64,000 bases of DNA from Chelydra serpentina (taxonomy: Eukaryota > Chordata > Testudines > Chelydridae), in NCBI GenBank assembly GCA_037349315.1, contig JBAIAC010000021.1, forward strand, positions 248,001 through 312,000, given 5' to 3'. Under the pieces are notes generated by a model. It was given only the letters and a program-made list of their open reading frames with translations. It made no database searches and was not told the DNA's origin. Shown piece after piece: positions 44,761 through 55,540 of the stretch. Within the stretch, counting starts at the first letter, position 1, and each line of letters begins with the position of its first letter. The translations under genes and the position numbers were made by a program.

Positions 44761-45053
44761 AGGACACTCCAACATAATAGGCTCCACTGACACCACTGTG
44801 TTTGATACATATCCAGTAGGGGTTTCTCCCCTTTTCCTTACTTGTGGTTCCTCACCCTACGAATGTTGGGGTGCTGCCAGGGTCCCTTTGTGGTTAGGTA
44901 GCTGCAGATGCATCTCCCACTGACATAGCTTCTGCCCCTCACAGAGATGGTCTTATTATGGGGAGAGGGTTTTTCCCCTTTTCCTTATTTTTATTTCCTC
45001 ACCTTTCTAATTTTGGAATGTTCTTCTCCTATACGTTAGTATATAAACGATCT

Positions 45054-45423
45054 CAACTTATCGTCATATACGTCAATTCGTTGCCATGACACTCTTGTGG
45101 TTGGACTCACGTTCCTGTGGTCAGAAATTCCCCTTAAGCAGTCTAGTTTCAGCTCCCCAGTGCTTGGGGTTTTTGTTGGGCTGTTTATCTGTTCAATGTT
45201 CATAGGCCTCAAGCCTTATGCTAACTTGCTGAAGCTAATGTCTTACAGGATACAGGCCTGTAGGTTCCTTGTGTTACGGCTGAATATAATAAAGGCAAGC
45301 TGGCTCTATAGGCTACAGAGCAGAGCCAGCCCAGGGACAGAGATGGTCCCTCGCTGGGACAGGAGCCACCTTCAGTCTCTGCTGCCCCAGTTCCCCATCT
45401 GACCCCAATGATGTACTGACTGT
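45054..45423 (+). mobile_element. LTR-like unit in duplicated block A
   Basis: It shares at least 350 bases with 49180-49617, including TTCGTTGCCATGACAC, ATAATAAAGGCAAGCTGG (poly(A) signal) and GACCCCAATGATGTACTGAC. No coding sequence. Its right part is interrupted by the hAT element at 45424. Confidence 0.6.
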
Positions 45424-45711
45424 CAGGGGCGGCTCTTACAATTCTGCGGCCCCAAGCAGGGGTGGCGGGGCCCCGCCCCCGACGCAGGCAGTCCCATTCC
45501 GGAGCGGCAAGGGGACAGCGACGGACCTGCTGCCCCTTTGCCGCCGCGGCAGGCGAGACTGGGGCGGCAGTCCGAGTCCCGCGGCGGCAATTCGACGGCG
45601 GGAAGAGCGGACCTGCCGCCGAATTGCCGCCGCGGGACTCGGACTGCCGCCCCCTTCTCACCTGCCGCCCCAAGCACCAGCTTGGCAAGCTGGTGCCTGG
45701 AGCCGGCCCTG
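45424..45711. mobile_element. hAT non-autonomous element, empty site preserved at 49.6 kb
   Basis: Ends CAGGGGCGGCTC and GAGCCGGCCCTG, flanked by CTGACTGT (45416-45423) and CTGACTGG (45712-45719), an 8-bp duplication with one mismatch. The paralogous block at 49610-49625 reads TGTACTGACTGGGCTGTGG with no insertion, which proves the limits. Interior very GC- and CpG-rich. Confidence 0.92.
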
Positions 45712-46515
45712 CTGACTGGGCTGTGGCCATGCAGCCAGGACTGCTGGAGTCAAAGAGAAGTAAATGATCCAGATTAGGAAGCAGCACAGTAATTAGAGAT
45801 TCAGCTGAGTAGGAGGCTGGGTCATCTCCTCAGAGTCTCAGCAGTTCAGTCGTCTTCTTTTGTATGATTGGTCTAGAGCAGCAACTACAATTTCACCTGA
45901 AGTTGATCGAGCCAAATGGCTACCTCAGGAGTAGCAGAATTTATTGCATTAATGCCTCCTTCATATTTATAAATTGGGCAATAGGTAGTGATATGTTCGA
46001 TAGTCTGTCATTGGGAACCACATTCTCATGCTGGACAGTCCTTGATTTTCCATTTGTGCATTAGATGTCCGCATCTACCATGGTTAGTTTGGATTTGGTT
46101 CAGAGTTGACCAAGATGACCGTGGAAGGTCAAACCCAGGAACCTTCTGCGTGGGATCCGGCACAAGGCGCTTATTTTTTAAGTCTTGTTTAGCCCAATCT
46201 CTTTCCAAGCCTCCTTCTGATGGTAGCCTGATTACATGAGCCTAAAAAAATGTTCCCAGAAAGGCTTGTGGGACTTAAAACGTTGCGGGTTGGCAGGGGA
46301 GGGAGGGGAGCATTGTCAAGGTTTTAGCGGATAGGAAGACATCTATCAGTTATCTCCCACGAGTGACCGATATCACAACCATGAGTCATATCTTTGGGGA
46401 TCATCTTGTATTAAATGAATGAATGTTCTAAGTACCATCCTGGGCTAGGGCTAGTGTCTGCTCCCTGGGGAGGGTTACCGCAGCTCCACCAGGAACTGCT
46501 GATGGTGGTGAGGGG
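45712..46515. other. Duplicated block A, middle part
   Basis: 45712-45840 pairs with 49618-49745, and about 46345-46507 pairs with 49750-49905. The 490 bases between (45846-46345) are absent from block B. No gene was seen in either copy. Confidence 0.6.
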
Positions 46516-47234
46516 CAGTGTTCCCTCTAATTTTTTAAGTCCATGTGCAGAATGAATTTTGTTATGTGCACCAATATGGAGGTGATGTGTCACACATCAC
46601 CTCCATATTGGTGCACATAACAACATTCATGTGGTGGGGGTGGGGCCAAGGGGTTCAGAGTGTGGGAGGTGGCTCAGGGCTGGGGCAGAGGGTTGGGGTG
46701 GGGGAGGATGAGGGCTCTGGCTGAGGGTGCGGGCTCTGGGATGGGGCTGGAGATGAGGGGTTCGGGGCGGGATGTGGGAGGGAGCTCAGGCCTGGGGCAA
46801 AGGGTTGGGTGCAGGGGGTGAGGGCTCCGGCTAGGGGTGAAGGCTCTGTGGTGGGGCTGAGGTTGAGGAGTTTGGGGTGTGGGACGGGGCTCGGGGCTGG
46901 GGCAGAGGGTTGGGGTGTGGGGTGTGCGGGTTCTGAGGTGGAGCTGGGAATGCGGGGTTTGGGGGTGCAGGCTGCCCTGGGGCTCTGGTGGGGAGAGAGG
47001 GCTCCCCCCAGCCCTCTCTCACAGCAGCAGCTTAGGGGAGGGGCTACCCTTAGGGTGCCTCTCTCCCCCAGCCATGGCAAGTCCGGGGCAGGTCCGTGTT
47101 GGGGGAGGGGCGCCTCTCTTCCACTCGTGGCTGGTCTGCGCTGGGGGAGAGGTGCCCCTTCCCGCCGCAGCCCTAAGCCCCTGTGCAGGGCTTAATAGGC
47201 AGCTGTGCAGCCGTGCAGTTTAGAGGGAACCTAG
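46516..47234. mobile_element. hAT-like element with perfect 8-bp target duplication and internal hairpin
   Basis: Starts CAGTGTTCCCTCTAA and ends TTTAGAGGGAACCTAG. GTGAGGGG flanks it at 46508-46515 and 47235-47242. The paralogue near 49905-49920 (GGAGTGAGGAGTGATGCC) lacks the insertion. A perfect 30-bp-arm palindrome is at 46561-46621. The rest is G-rich low-complexity sequence that creates spurious frames. Confidence 0.9.
46561..46621. repeat. Perfect 61-bp palindrome
   Basis: Arms of 30 bases (46561-46590 and 46592-46621) are exact reverse complements around one C. The arm begins GTTATGTGCACCAATATGG. It lies just inside the left end of the hAT-like element 46516-47234. Confidence 0.97.
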
Positions 47235-47640
47235 GTGAGGGGTGATTCCTGCAATCCCTGGGATTGTAAACCACGCCACAGAAGTACCAGCACCGGGATG
47301 GTTTGCTCAGGCTTCTTCAAACAGGCACCAGTGATCAAAGAGACAAAGTAAGGGCTTTTGGTGTGAAAAGTCCAGCTTGAATTGAACTCTGGTCTACTTG
47401 AGAAAATTAGGTCGCTTTAACTACCTCACTCAGGGATGTGAAAAATCCACCCCCCTGAGCTATGTCGTTAAGCCGACCTGAACCCTGATATAGGCGATGT
47501 CTGCACTACAGCTTATGTTGTCAAAGTTATGTCACCTAGGGGTGTGAATAAACCACCCCCCCGAGCGACAAAAGTTACGCTGGCATAAGCACGCGTGTGC
47601 ACATTGCTATGTCGGCGGGAGAGCTTCTCCCATGACATAG
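47235..47640. other. Duplicated block A, right part, with MITE fragment
   Basis: Matches 49906-50290: AAAGTCCAGCTTGAATTGAA, AAGCCGACCTGAACCCTGAT and GGCGGGAGAGCTTCTCCCA. The part from 47490 is the start of a MITE that is more complete in block B (50166-50607). Block A leaves this match at TTTTATTATG near 47668. Confidence 0.6.
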
Positions 47641-47669
47641 CTTCTGCCCCTCACAGAGATGGTTTTATT

Positions 47670-48510
47670 ATGAGGAGAGGTTGAAGGATGAGGCTGGAGC
47701 AGGGAGATCCCAAGATCTGATGAGAAACGGTTATGAAAGTCTCTAATGAGAGCTGTTTCAGTAGAGTGGAAACATTGGGAGCCAGAGTGGGAAGGTCCAA
47801 GATGAAGTCGGAAGAAAGGAATTAAATCCATTAGTGGTAGACAGTCCATCTGGCGAGTTTAGAGATGGAGGAGAGGAGAGAGATGGGACAGTACTTGGAG
47901 AGGCAGGCAGGGTCGATGGTTGGTGTTTGATGATAGGAGAGACAATGACAAGCTTGTATTGTGAGGGGAAGGAGCCAGGGGCCAGTTAGAGGTTGAGAAA
48001 GATGGTGATGGAGGGGGTTAGTACAGGGATAGTTGAGGTAGGAAAGGATGAGAATCATTGGAGCAGGTGATGGGGAGTTAGTGATGGGGAGAAGGTTGGA
48101 GAGCTTCAAGGTCAATGATGAGGGAAGGAGGTGATCTTGTGCAGAGAGGGAAGAGATGTCACTTGGAGGGTTTAAAGAGGGAGTTAAATGTTGCAATAAA
48201 TGACAGAGATTGTTGGTAGGGAAGTCAATGAGGAAGGAGGGCGTCATTCTTTGAACAAGGAGATGGCAGAGCTAAAGGAGAAGAGAACAAGTCTGTAGTG
48301 GAGGAAGCTGGCATGCTGATGGGACTCTCTTGAGGTGTCCATCTGCCTGAGAACAAGAGCAAGCAAGGGCTGTGGGCTGGTGGGATGGACTTTATGATGG
48401 GGAAAGTGGGGCATGGAAGTCAAAAGTGGAGAAGATTGTGGAGTGGGAGGAGTGACCAACAAAGTATAAAAGTGAGGAATGAGGGGCTCAGGGTGGCACA
48501 AGTTAATGGC
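47670..48510 (-). mobile_element. Decayed L2-like LINE reverse transcriptase fragment
   Basis: The minus translation contains DPACLSKYCPISLLSSISKL, which fits the NYRPISLLSxxSK motif of LINE reverse transcriptases, and upstream a segment PLTIQACHCLSYHQTPTID. The same region recurs at 53695-54580 (about 850 bases). Frames are broken. Confidence 0.5.
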
Positions 48511-49169
48511 CTATGGTGGACTGAATCTCACTGTATTGTTTCCGAGTTTATTTGTTGATTAAAACTATTTGTGAAGTTCTCTCTCTCTCAGCAGCTCACA
48601 AAGAGTTCCTTCTGAGCATTCCATGTTGGATTCTGAAATGAATGCCAGCATGGAGAGTTACCGAAATCACATGGCCTTGTTTCTGTTCTCCGATTGGATG
48701 GCTTATGGAACTAGCCAGCATATAGCATTTCTTTCAACCGTTGCAATCGCGCCTACAATTCAGAGTCATCTAAAACATTCACTTGTCATGAATATTCCTG
48801 TTAGTGAAGCTGAGTGGTTGATGGAAAGCTAACAGGAAAGGGCCACAAACATGGTTGGATCAATAATACGTTTCAAAAGCAAACAGACATGTGGATTATT
48901 CTCCCCGTTGTTCTCTTTGTTCTAATAAGACCAAAACATCCATCCGCTGACTCTCGCTCCCTGGACGTTTCGCTTAAGCAAAGCCTGGCTCAAGCAGGAC
49001 ATCTCTTACAGTTATTAATATGGATTGAAGGAAAAGCATCAGTCTCCCATTCCCAGACCACGCGTGTCTGTCTCTGCTAGGGCTGATCCAATTATTCACA
49101 GCCAAAATCTGAGTGACCAAGCGAGAAATGCCTTGTACGCTCTTGAGAGCAGAGAGATGACTGAACTGC

Positions 49170-49617
49170 ACTTATCATCATATATGTCAATTCATTGTCA
49201 TGGCCCTTCTGTGGTCAGGTATCTGTGGATGCACCCCGTGTACCTGTTATGTAGGTCAGTTCGTTGCCATGACACGCTTGTGGTTGGACTCATGTTCCTG
49301 TGGTCAGAAATTCCCCTTAAACACTCTCTATTTTCAGTTCCCCAATACTTGTTTCTGTTGGGCTATTTATCTGTTCAAAGTTTAGCTGTTCAAAGTTCAT
49401 AGGCCTCAAGCCTTATGCTAACTTGCTGATGCTATTGTCTTACAGGATACAGGCCTGTAGGTTCCTTGTGTTACTGTTGAATATAATAAAGGCAAGCTGG
49501 CTCTATAGGCTACAGAGCAGAGCCAGCCCAGGGGAAGAGATGGTCCCTCACTGGGACAGGAGCCACCCTCAGTCCCTGCTGCTCCAGTTCCCCGTCTGAC
49601 CCCAATGATGTACTGAC
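49170..49617 (+). mobile_element. LTR-like unit in duplicated block B
   Basis: Paralogue of 45054-45423, with the poly(A) word AATATAATAAAGGC near 49480 and the same downstream sequence. It holds the empty target site of the hAT element found in block A. Confidence 0.6.
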
Positions 49618-50165
49618 TGGGCTGTGGCCATGCAGCCAGTACGTCTGGAGTCAAATAGAAGAAGTAAACAGTTCAGATTAGGGAGCAGCACAGTTGATTA
49701 GCAATTCAGCTGAGTAGGAGGTGGAGTCACCTCCTCAGGAGGCTCAGTGGTTGTTATCTCCCATGAGCAACCGATATTGCAACCGCATGCCGTATCTTTT
49801 GGGACCATCTTGTATTAAATGAATGAATGTTCTAAGTACCGTCCCGGGCTAGGGCCTGTGTCTGCCTGGGGAGGGTTACCGCAGCTCCACCAGGAACAAC
49901 TGCTGGGAGTGAGGAGTGATGCCTCCAATCCTTGGGCTTGTAAACAGCTCCACGGAAGTCCCAGCGCCGGGGTGGTTTGCACAGACTTGTTCAAACAGGT
50001 ACCAGAGACCGAAGAGACAAAGTAAGGGCTTTTGGTGTAAAAAGTCCAGCTTGAATTGAACCCTGGTCTACGTGAGAAAATGAAGTCGCTTTAACTACCT
50101 TACTCAGGGATGTGAAAAATCCACCCCCCCTGAATGATGTCATTAAGCCGACCTAAACCCTGATA

Positions 50166-50607
50166 TAGGCCATGTCTACACTACATCTTAACCACCCCCT
50201 TGAGCGACATAAGTTACGCCGGCATAAACGCTCGAGTGCATAGTGCTATGTTGGCGGGAGAGCTTCTCCCACTGAAATAGCTTCTGCCGCTTGCACAGGT
50301 AGTTTTATTATGCCGGTGGGCAAGCGCTCTGCCTTCAGCAGAGAGCGTCTTCCCCAGATGTGCTGCAGTGACACAGCTGCATCGCTACAGCTGCGTAGCT
50401 GGTGGGCTATCCATGTAGACATGCCCCTAGACAGTGCGAGGTGGTTGGAAGAATTCTTCTGTTGACCAAGCTCCCGCCTCTCAGGGAGGTGGGTTACCTA
50501 CGTTGACGGGAGGGATTCTCCCATCGGTGTACGTAGTGTCTACACTGACGAGTACCGCGGTGTTGCAGGCCCGCCGGTGTACCGTGTCAAGTGTAGCCAA
50601 GCCCTGA
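50166..50607. mobile_element. MITE with GCCATGTCTACACT-type ends
   Basis: Begins GGCCATGTCTACACTACATC and ends AGTGTAGCCAAGCCCT, imperfect inverted repeats. Internal words GCCGGCATAAACGCTCGAGT and GGCGGGAGAGCTTCTCCCAC also occur at 47.5 kb. No coding capacity. Confidence 0.7.
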
Positions 50608-50609
50608 GA

Positions 50610-51000
50610 GAGGGGTCTTCTTTTTTATTCAACAAAGGTACCTGATCTTTTATCCAAGGGGGACCCAAGCCTGCGGAAAGGATGGCCGTACTGAGGCCTG
50701 CCACGGTCCTCAGGGCTGATGGGCAACTTCTGGTACTTTTAATATGTGTTTAGCTTTTGCTGTTGCTTTATATGTTTTCTTTGTGTCTTTAAATAAATGT
50801 CCTGTGCTTTGAGCGAGCCCGTTGGTCACTGGCAAAACAGTGTCCTTGGGGAGAAAAGCAACAAGTGCAGGCTGGACTTAGCCCAGAGAGAGGTGATGGC
50901 CAGAGACGTGAGAGGGCTCTTCTGGACCAGACCGTGGAGGGAGGAGTCAAAGGTACAGTTACCCCAAAACTGTGACACCAGATTCTCCGCTACAGTCTAT
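50610..51000 (+). mobile_element. LTR-like sequence
   Basis: TTTAAATAAATGTCCTGTGC provides a poly(A) signal near 50790. Following sequence ends in CCCCAAAACTGTGACACC, an LTR-like terminus. No retroviral coding sequence was found. Confidence 0.45.
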
Positions 51001-51544
51001 TGCCAGGCCGGCTGGGTGTCTGAGGCTATGAAAGAGAAGCTGTACTGACCGGCAGTGTGAGGGCTAATGCTGTAGGGCCCAGGACAGCTAGCTGTAACGC
51101 TGACCCTCCCGGGTCATTGCCGGCTTAACACAGACACCTGGTTGCCTCTTTGCTTCCAGCTCTTGCCTCCACTGCAACAGGCCAAGAAGCAGCCAGAGTT
51201 GGGTCCGGGGTATGGACAGATGGACAATCGCTGGCAGGAGGGCGGGATCAGTGGTTTAGCACTGGGGCATGGATCAGAAATCAGAGACCTTCCCCTGGGA
51301 GCAGGGAGAGGTAGCAGCAGTTTGGGATGGTGGGCAGGTCATCCACAGGCAGGGACACACCCAGCTGAGTAACACGAATGATCTCCTAGCCTCTCATGAA
51401 CCATCAATAGGGAGACTCCAACCAATTCCCCCCAGCTCCTTAGTCATGTACCCCAGAACTGTACCGTCTTGCACTGGTCAGAAGCCTGCCCGGTGTAAGT
51501 TCATTACCCACTCCGCCTGTCCCTCAACGTGCAAATGACACACA

Positions 51545-52354
51545 CTAGCCTTTGTAAACTGAGCAGAGGTGTCCCAAGCACTTCAACCAAAACACACTGT
51601 TTTAGGTAAAATATAAAACAGGTTTATTGACTACAAAAGGGTAGATTTTAAGTGATTATAAGTAGCAAGTGTAGAGATCAACGATGGTTACTTAAGAAAT
51701 AAAAATACATTTGCACTTTGAGTTCTACAAACTAAATAGGATTTGAATCAAGCAGTGTCTCACCCTGACGGATGGTACAAACAGGTCACAGATCCTCAAT
51801 ACACAGGCTGGGACTCTTTTACAGCCTAAGACCACCCTTCCCCAGTTCAATGTCTTTGTCCTCCAGATGTTCCTCCAGGTGTTGAGTTGGGAGGAAGAGG
51901 GGAAAGGCCAAGTGATCATGTCACTTCCCCTCTTTTATAGTTTCTTCCAGATTGCTGGAAAGATCTTTTGCTATGACATTGGGAACCGACAGTCCTCATT
52001 GGTCAAGCAGTCTCCATTGTATGCATGATCCCTTTGAGAAGTCTCCATTGTTTACAGTTTCTGGGATAGTGGATTCTTTCCTTGATGGGTGTTGATGAAT
52101 CATTAACCACTGTCTAACTTCTCCATTGTTGTACCTGAAAGACTGGTTGGGGTGTTCACAACCTCACAATATATTTCAGTAACAGACACATAGCAAAACT
52201 TCACTAACTTCACATACCATGAGAACATATACAATCCAACAGGATATTAATGTTCAAGAGATCAAGACTTTTAAAATATCTCGCAAGGCATGCACTGTAC
52301 AAAACTTATCATAATTATATAACAGTGGTGAATATGGGTATTTGTGGGTAACAC
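51545..52354 (-). mobile_element. Solo LTR adjoining the PYD exon of locus 3
   Basis: On the minus strand: start TGTTACCCACAAATACCC near 52354, TATA in GAAACTATAAAAGAGGGG near 51940, and GTCAATAAACCTGTTTTA near 51620. That is the order of U3, R and U5. It lies about 45 bases after the PYD exon's possible donor and contributes the tail of its read-through frame. No retroviral genes. Confidence 0.65.
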
Positions 52355-52399
52355 CTTGAGATACAAGAAGGCACGGCCAAGCCCAGGATGATGCCTGAC

Positions 52400-52684
52400 C
52401 AGTCCTTGTTACGCTTCTTAATCTCCTTGCCAGGTCTTTCCGGTTGATGGCTTCCAGCACTGTCATGGTCACCTCCAACGCATAAAACATTGTGTAGTGT
52501 CCGATCAAGAGGTCAGTGACCTCTAGAGACTTTGCATTCTCCAGTTTCCCTCTAGGTATGTGGTCGTAGCCCTCCTTCAGATCAATGTCGGTCAGTTTGC
52601 TCTTGAAGTTCTTCAACTCGCTCTCTCCCAAGTCATCCAAGGTGCTTACCAGGAGATCTCTTGTTGTTTTCCCTGTGCTTGTGC
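52400..52684 (-). CDS. Pyrin domain exon, locus 3
   Basis: Acceptor TCTTGTTATAG; entry in phase 1. The frame reads TSTGKTTRDLLVSTLDDLGE, then a PYD: LKNFKSKLTDIDLKEGYDHI, PRGKLENAKSLEVTDLLIGH and LEAINRKDLARRLRSV. LLxxLDDLxxxELKxFKxxL and the EGYxxIPxGxLE loop define PYD. No Met lies near the domain start, so it must be internal. The exon upstream is the FIIND-type linker at 53110. Where gene 2 has a GTGAGT donor after the last helix, this copy has GACTGG; a weak donor (GTCAGG) follows at 52399. Without splicing the frame ends in LTR sequence at 52254. Confidence 0.8.
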
Positions 52685-53068
52685 CTATAACAAGAGAAAC
52701 AAGCTATACAGTCCAGCCAGGCCCCCACCCAGGCCTGGGTACCCTCCCTTCCCCAACCCCACCCCCACCCTTCTGTAGATCAACCTTCAGTGCCTCTGTG
52801 CTCCCTTCATGTCTGTTTTGGATTAGAATCCACCCGTGGTCAGGGAGGTTCTACTGTCTAGGGCTGGGGACTCTGGGATTTCATTTGTACGTCTGAGCAG
52901 GTGGGGGCTGAGTGGGGAAAGGGGGTAGTTCTAGGGATTAGTCCCAGAGAGGACTCGGACTCTTAGGTTCCCTTTCTAGCTCTGCCACTGTCTCAGTAAT
53001 GCGTCTTTTCCTTCTACTTTCTGTGCTGCAAACAGGACAACTCCCCACACCCTGAAGGATGGACTAAC

Positions 53069-53110
53069 CGGTGGGAGGATCAGACACTGATGCAGGATGT
53101 TCCACGTCCC
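53069..53110 (-). CDS. FIIND-type linker exon of locus 3
   Basis: A 42-bp phase 1-1 exon with acceptor CCTTTTCCAG and donor GTTAGT encodes GDVEHPASVSDPPT. Length, phases and the G-D-V start match the linker exons that follow UPA in genes 1 and 2. It joins the PYD exon at 52684 in frame. The UPA exons expected before it, at higher coordinates, were not found in the window. Confidence 0.6.
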
Positions 53111-53690
53111 CTGGAAAAGGAAAAAGAATAAGTGAATCAAACCTCTAGCTGAATCATTATCTGCTTATGCGGCTCCTCTCACAGCACCGCGGGCACTCTT
53201 AGCCAATCAGATCTGAACCAGGCACATGACGTTCTAATTAATTATCTTCAGAGCTGCAACTCTATTCGTTTCCCAGAGACCACAGGTTTTTCTCACCCTA
53301 ATGGACAAAATCTGCAAAATACCTATCTGATTGGCTACTCTTCCCCAATCCCCCACCTCCTGGGGAAAGTAACCAACCCGAGTAGCTACACATGCTGGGG
53401 GACAGCCCAGTCCCTCAATCAGTGTAGCAGGCAGTCTCTGCACTGGGTGGACAAAGGGCTGAGAATGCTACTAAGATGGTTCAGCCCTTTGCAGAGACAG
53501 CTGAGGAGCAACTCTGCAGGTTTGTGGCTTCTCCTGCTTCCCCATCTCTTTGACTGCTCCTCCCACACTGATATCTACATGGCCTATTGTTACCCCAACT
53601 CCCTGAATTCCCCCTGCCCTAGGAGAGGACCCTGTCTCAAAAGCCCAGTGAGGTTAAGCTGTCAAGGATAGTTTCAGGAATAGTTTCAGG
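53111..53690. other. No gene seen
   Basis: Intron or upstream sequence of locus 3. Searched on the minus strand for a UPA exon ending in VRPG and found none. Confidence 0.4.
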
Positions 53691-53694
53691 AATA

Positions 53695-54580
53695 GCAAAG
53701 AGACTGAAGGATGAGGCTGGAGTAGAGAGACCCCAGGATCTGAGGAGAAAGCGGTTAAGAGATCCTAATGAGTGCTGTTTCAGTGGCATGGAAACATTGG
53801 GAGCCAGAGAAGAACGGTCCAAGATGGAGCTTGGAAAGAGGAATTCGATCCATTATTTGTCGACAGTCCATTTGGTCAGTTTAGAGATGGAGGAGAGGAG
53901 AAAGATGGGGCAGTAGTTGGAGAGGCAGGTAGGGTTGAGGGCTGGTGTTTGATGATAGGAGAGACCATGACAAAGTTGTATTGTGAGGGGAAGGAGCTAG
54001 AGGCCAGTGAGAGGTTGAGAAAAGGGCCAATGGAGGGGGTTTAGTATAGGGACAGTTGAGGTAAGAAGGTGGGAAGGGATGCAAATCATTGGAGCAGGTG
54101 ATGGCGAATTAGTCATGGAGAGAAGGTGGAAGACTTTAAGGCCAATGATAGGGGAAGGAGGTGGTGTTTGGGCAGGGAGAGGGAAGAGGAAGAGGTATAT
54201 TTTGGCCAAGTTTGTTTCTCTGTGGAGAAGCTGGTAAGATCCTGGACACAGAGGGAAGAGAGGTCACTGGGTGGGTTTAATGAGGGAGTTAAATGTTGCA
54301 AATAAATGATGGAGACTGTTGGTAGGGGATGAGGAAGGAAGGTGTCATTCTTTGAACAAGGAGATGGCAGATCTAAAGGAGGAGAGACCAACCCTGTAGT
54401 GGAGGAAGTTGGCATGCTCATGGCACTCTCTCGAGGTGTCCACCCACCTGAGACCAGGGCTGTGGGCTGGACTTTATGATGGGGAAAGTGGGGCATGGGA
54501 GTCAAAGGTGGAGCAGATTGTGGAGTGGGAGGAGTGACCAACAAAGTATAAAAGTGAGGAAAGAGGGGCTGAGGGTGTCA
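53695..54580 (-). mobile_element. Decayed L2-like LINE fragment, paralogue of 47.7-48.5 kb
   Basis: Shares long wording with 47670-48510, e.g. AAGGATGAGGCTGGAG, GGAAACATTGGGAGCCAG and GTTTGATGATAGGAGAGAC. It extends the same minus-strand frames in broken form. Some single-copy differences (an 80-base insertion near 54200) separate the two. Confidence 0.6.
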
Positions 54581-55137
54581 AAAGTTATGGACAGCGACGG
54601 ACTGAAATTCAAGACACTGAAATTTGTACTTTTTTTTTTTTAACACTCACTCCAGCTTAGTGCAAATGTTAAGGCCATATTAAGGTTGTCCAGTGCTGTC
54701 TCCTGCCCATCCAGAAACTGGCTAAACTTTAACCTCTGAAAACCAGGAAATACATTTATAGAAAGCCTCCCACACCACAGCGGGTACACGCTCAACTGCA
54801 TTACATGATTATCTGCAGCAAACCTGTGACCGCTGGTTGAGTTCACACGGCTATTAACCAGGAGCAGAGGAGTCAGAATGCTTGAACCAGGGAACAAAGC
54901 AGCATCCCATTCATCTCACCTGCTCTCAGAAAGGCAGTCCAGAGAGGTTCCCTTTCTCTTTCACTTGTGAAGTATTTTTGCTTTGGTAAGCTGAGCTGCA
55001 TTCCCTCTTCCATGTCCCTGGTGTAGGGCTGCCGGCTCCCAGGCCCTATGCAGGTACATTTCAGATCCTAATACAAAGGCAAGATGACACGTTAGCGGCA
55101 AAACTGCTTAAGACGGAGGAGGAAGAAGCGGCGAGAT
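54581..55137. other. No gene seen
   Basis: An 85-codon minus frame at 54640-54897 has no motif I recognise. A T-run lies near 54630. This stretch interrupts the L2-like element. Confidence 0.4.
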
Positions 55138-55540
55138 TTATAAATAGGCCAAGTGTGTGAGGCGAGGGAGAGGGAGGAATTCAAAATATCCACAGCTTGT
55201 GGGCCGGATGGGAGGAGTCCAACACCCCTGCCATGGACCGTTGGGGGTGATCCCGGGCGCAGCGGGTGAGAAAGAGGGCCCGGCCACACAGCTGGTGTCA
55301 GTCAGCAGGATCCAGGTTTCTGGGAGATGGAGGGAGTGGGCGATGAAGAGGCTGTGGATGGGGGTGATATCTGTAGAGAAGGAGCAGGTGTTCCAGAGAG
55401 AGCAGGGGAAAGGGAGGGACACGGAGAAAGGGTGGGCACAGGGACCAGATTGGAGCCTCTGGATCGTGAGGGACAGATGGGTGGGGGCGAGGGGATGAAG
55501 TGAAGAGCGAGCGCTGGGGAAGCTGCCACGAGGTTCAAGG
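55138..55540 (-). mobile_element. L2-like LINE endonuclease fragment
   Basis: The minus frame contains SLWNTCSFSTDITPIHSLFI and AHSLHLPETWILLTD. These resemble the LxNARSxxNK and LxLTETW motifs at the start of LINE endonucleases. It lies upstream, in element orientation, of the reverse transcriptase remnant at 54.5-53.7 kb and probably belongs to it. Confidence 0.5.

Noticed and set aside
45424..45711. CpG island promoter
   Set aside because: The CpG-rich stretch is the interior of a hAT element with defined ends and target duplication.
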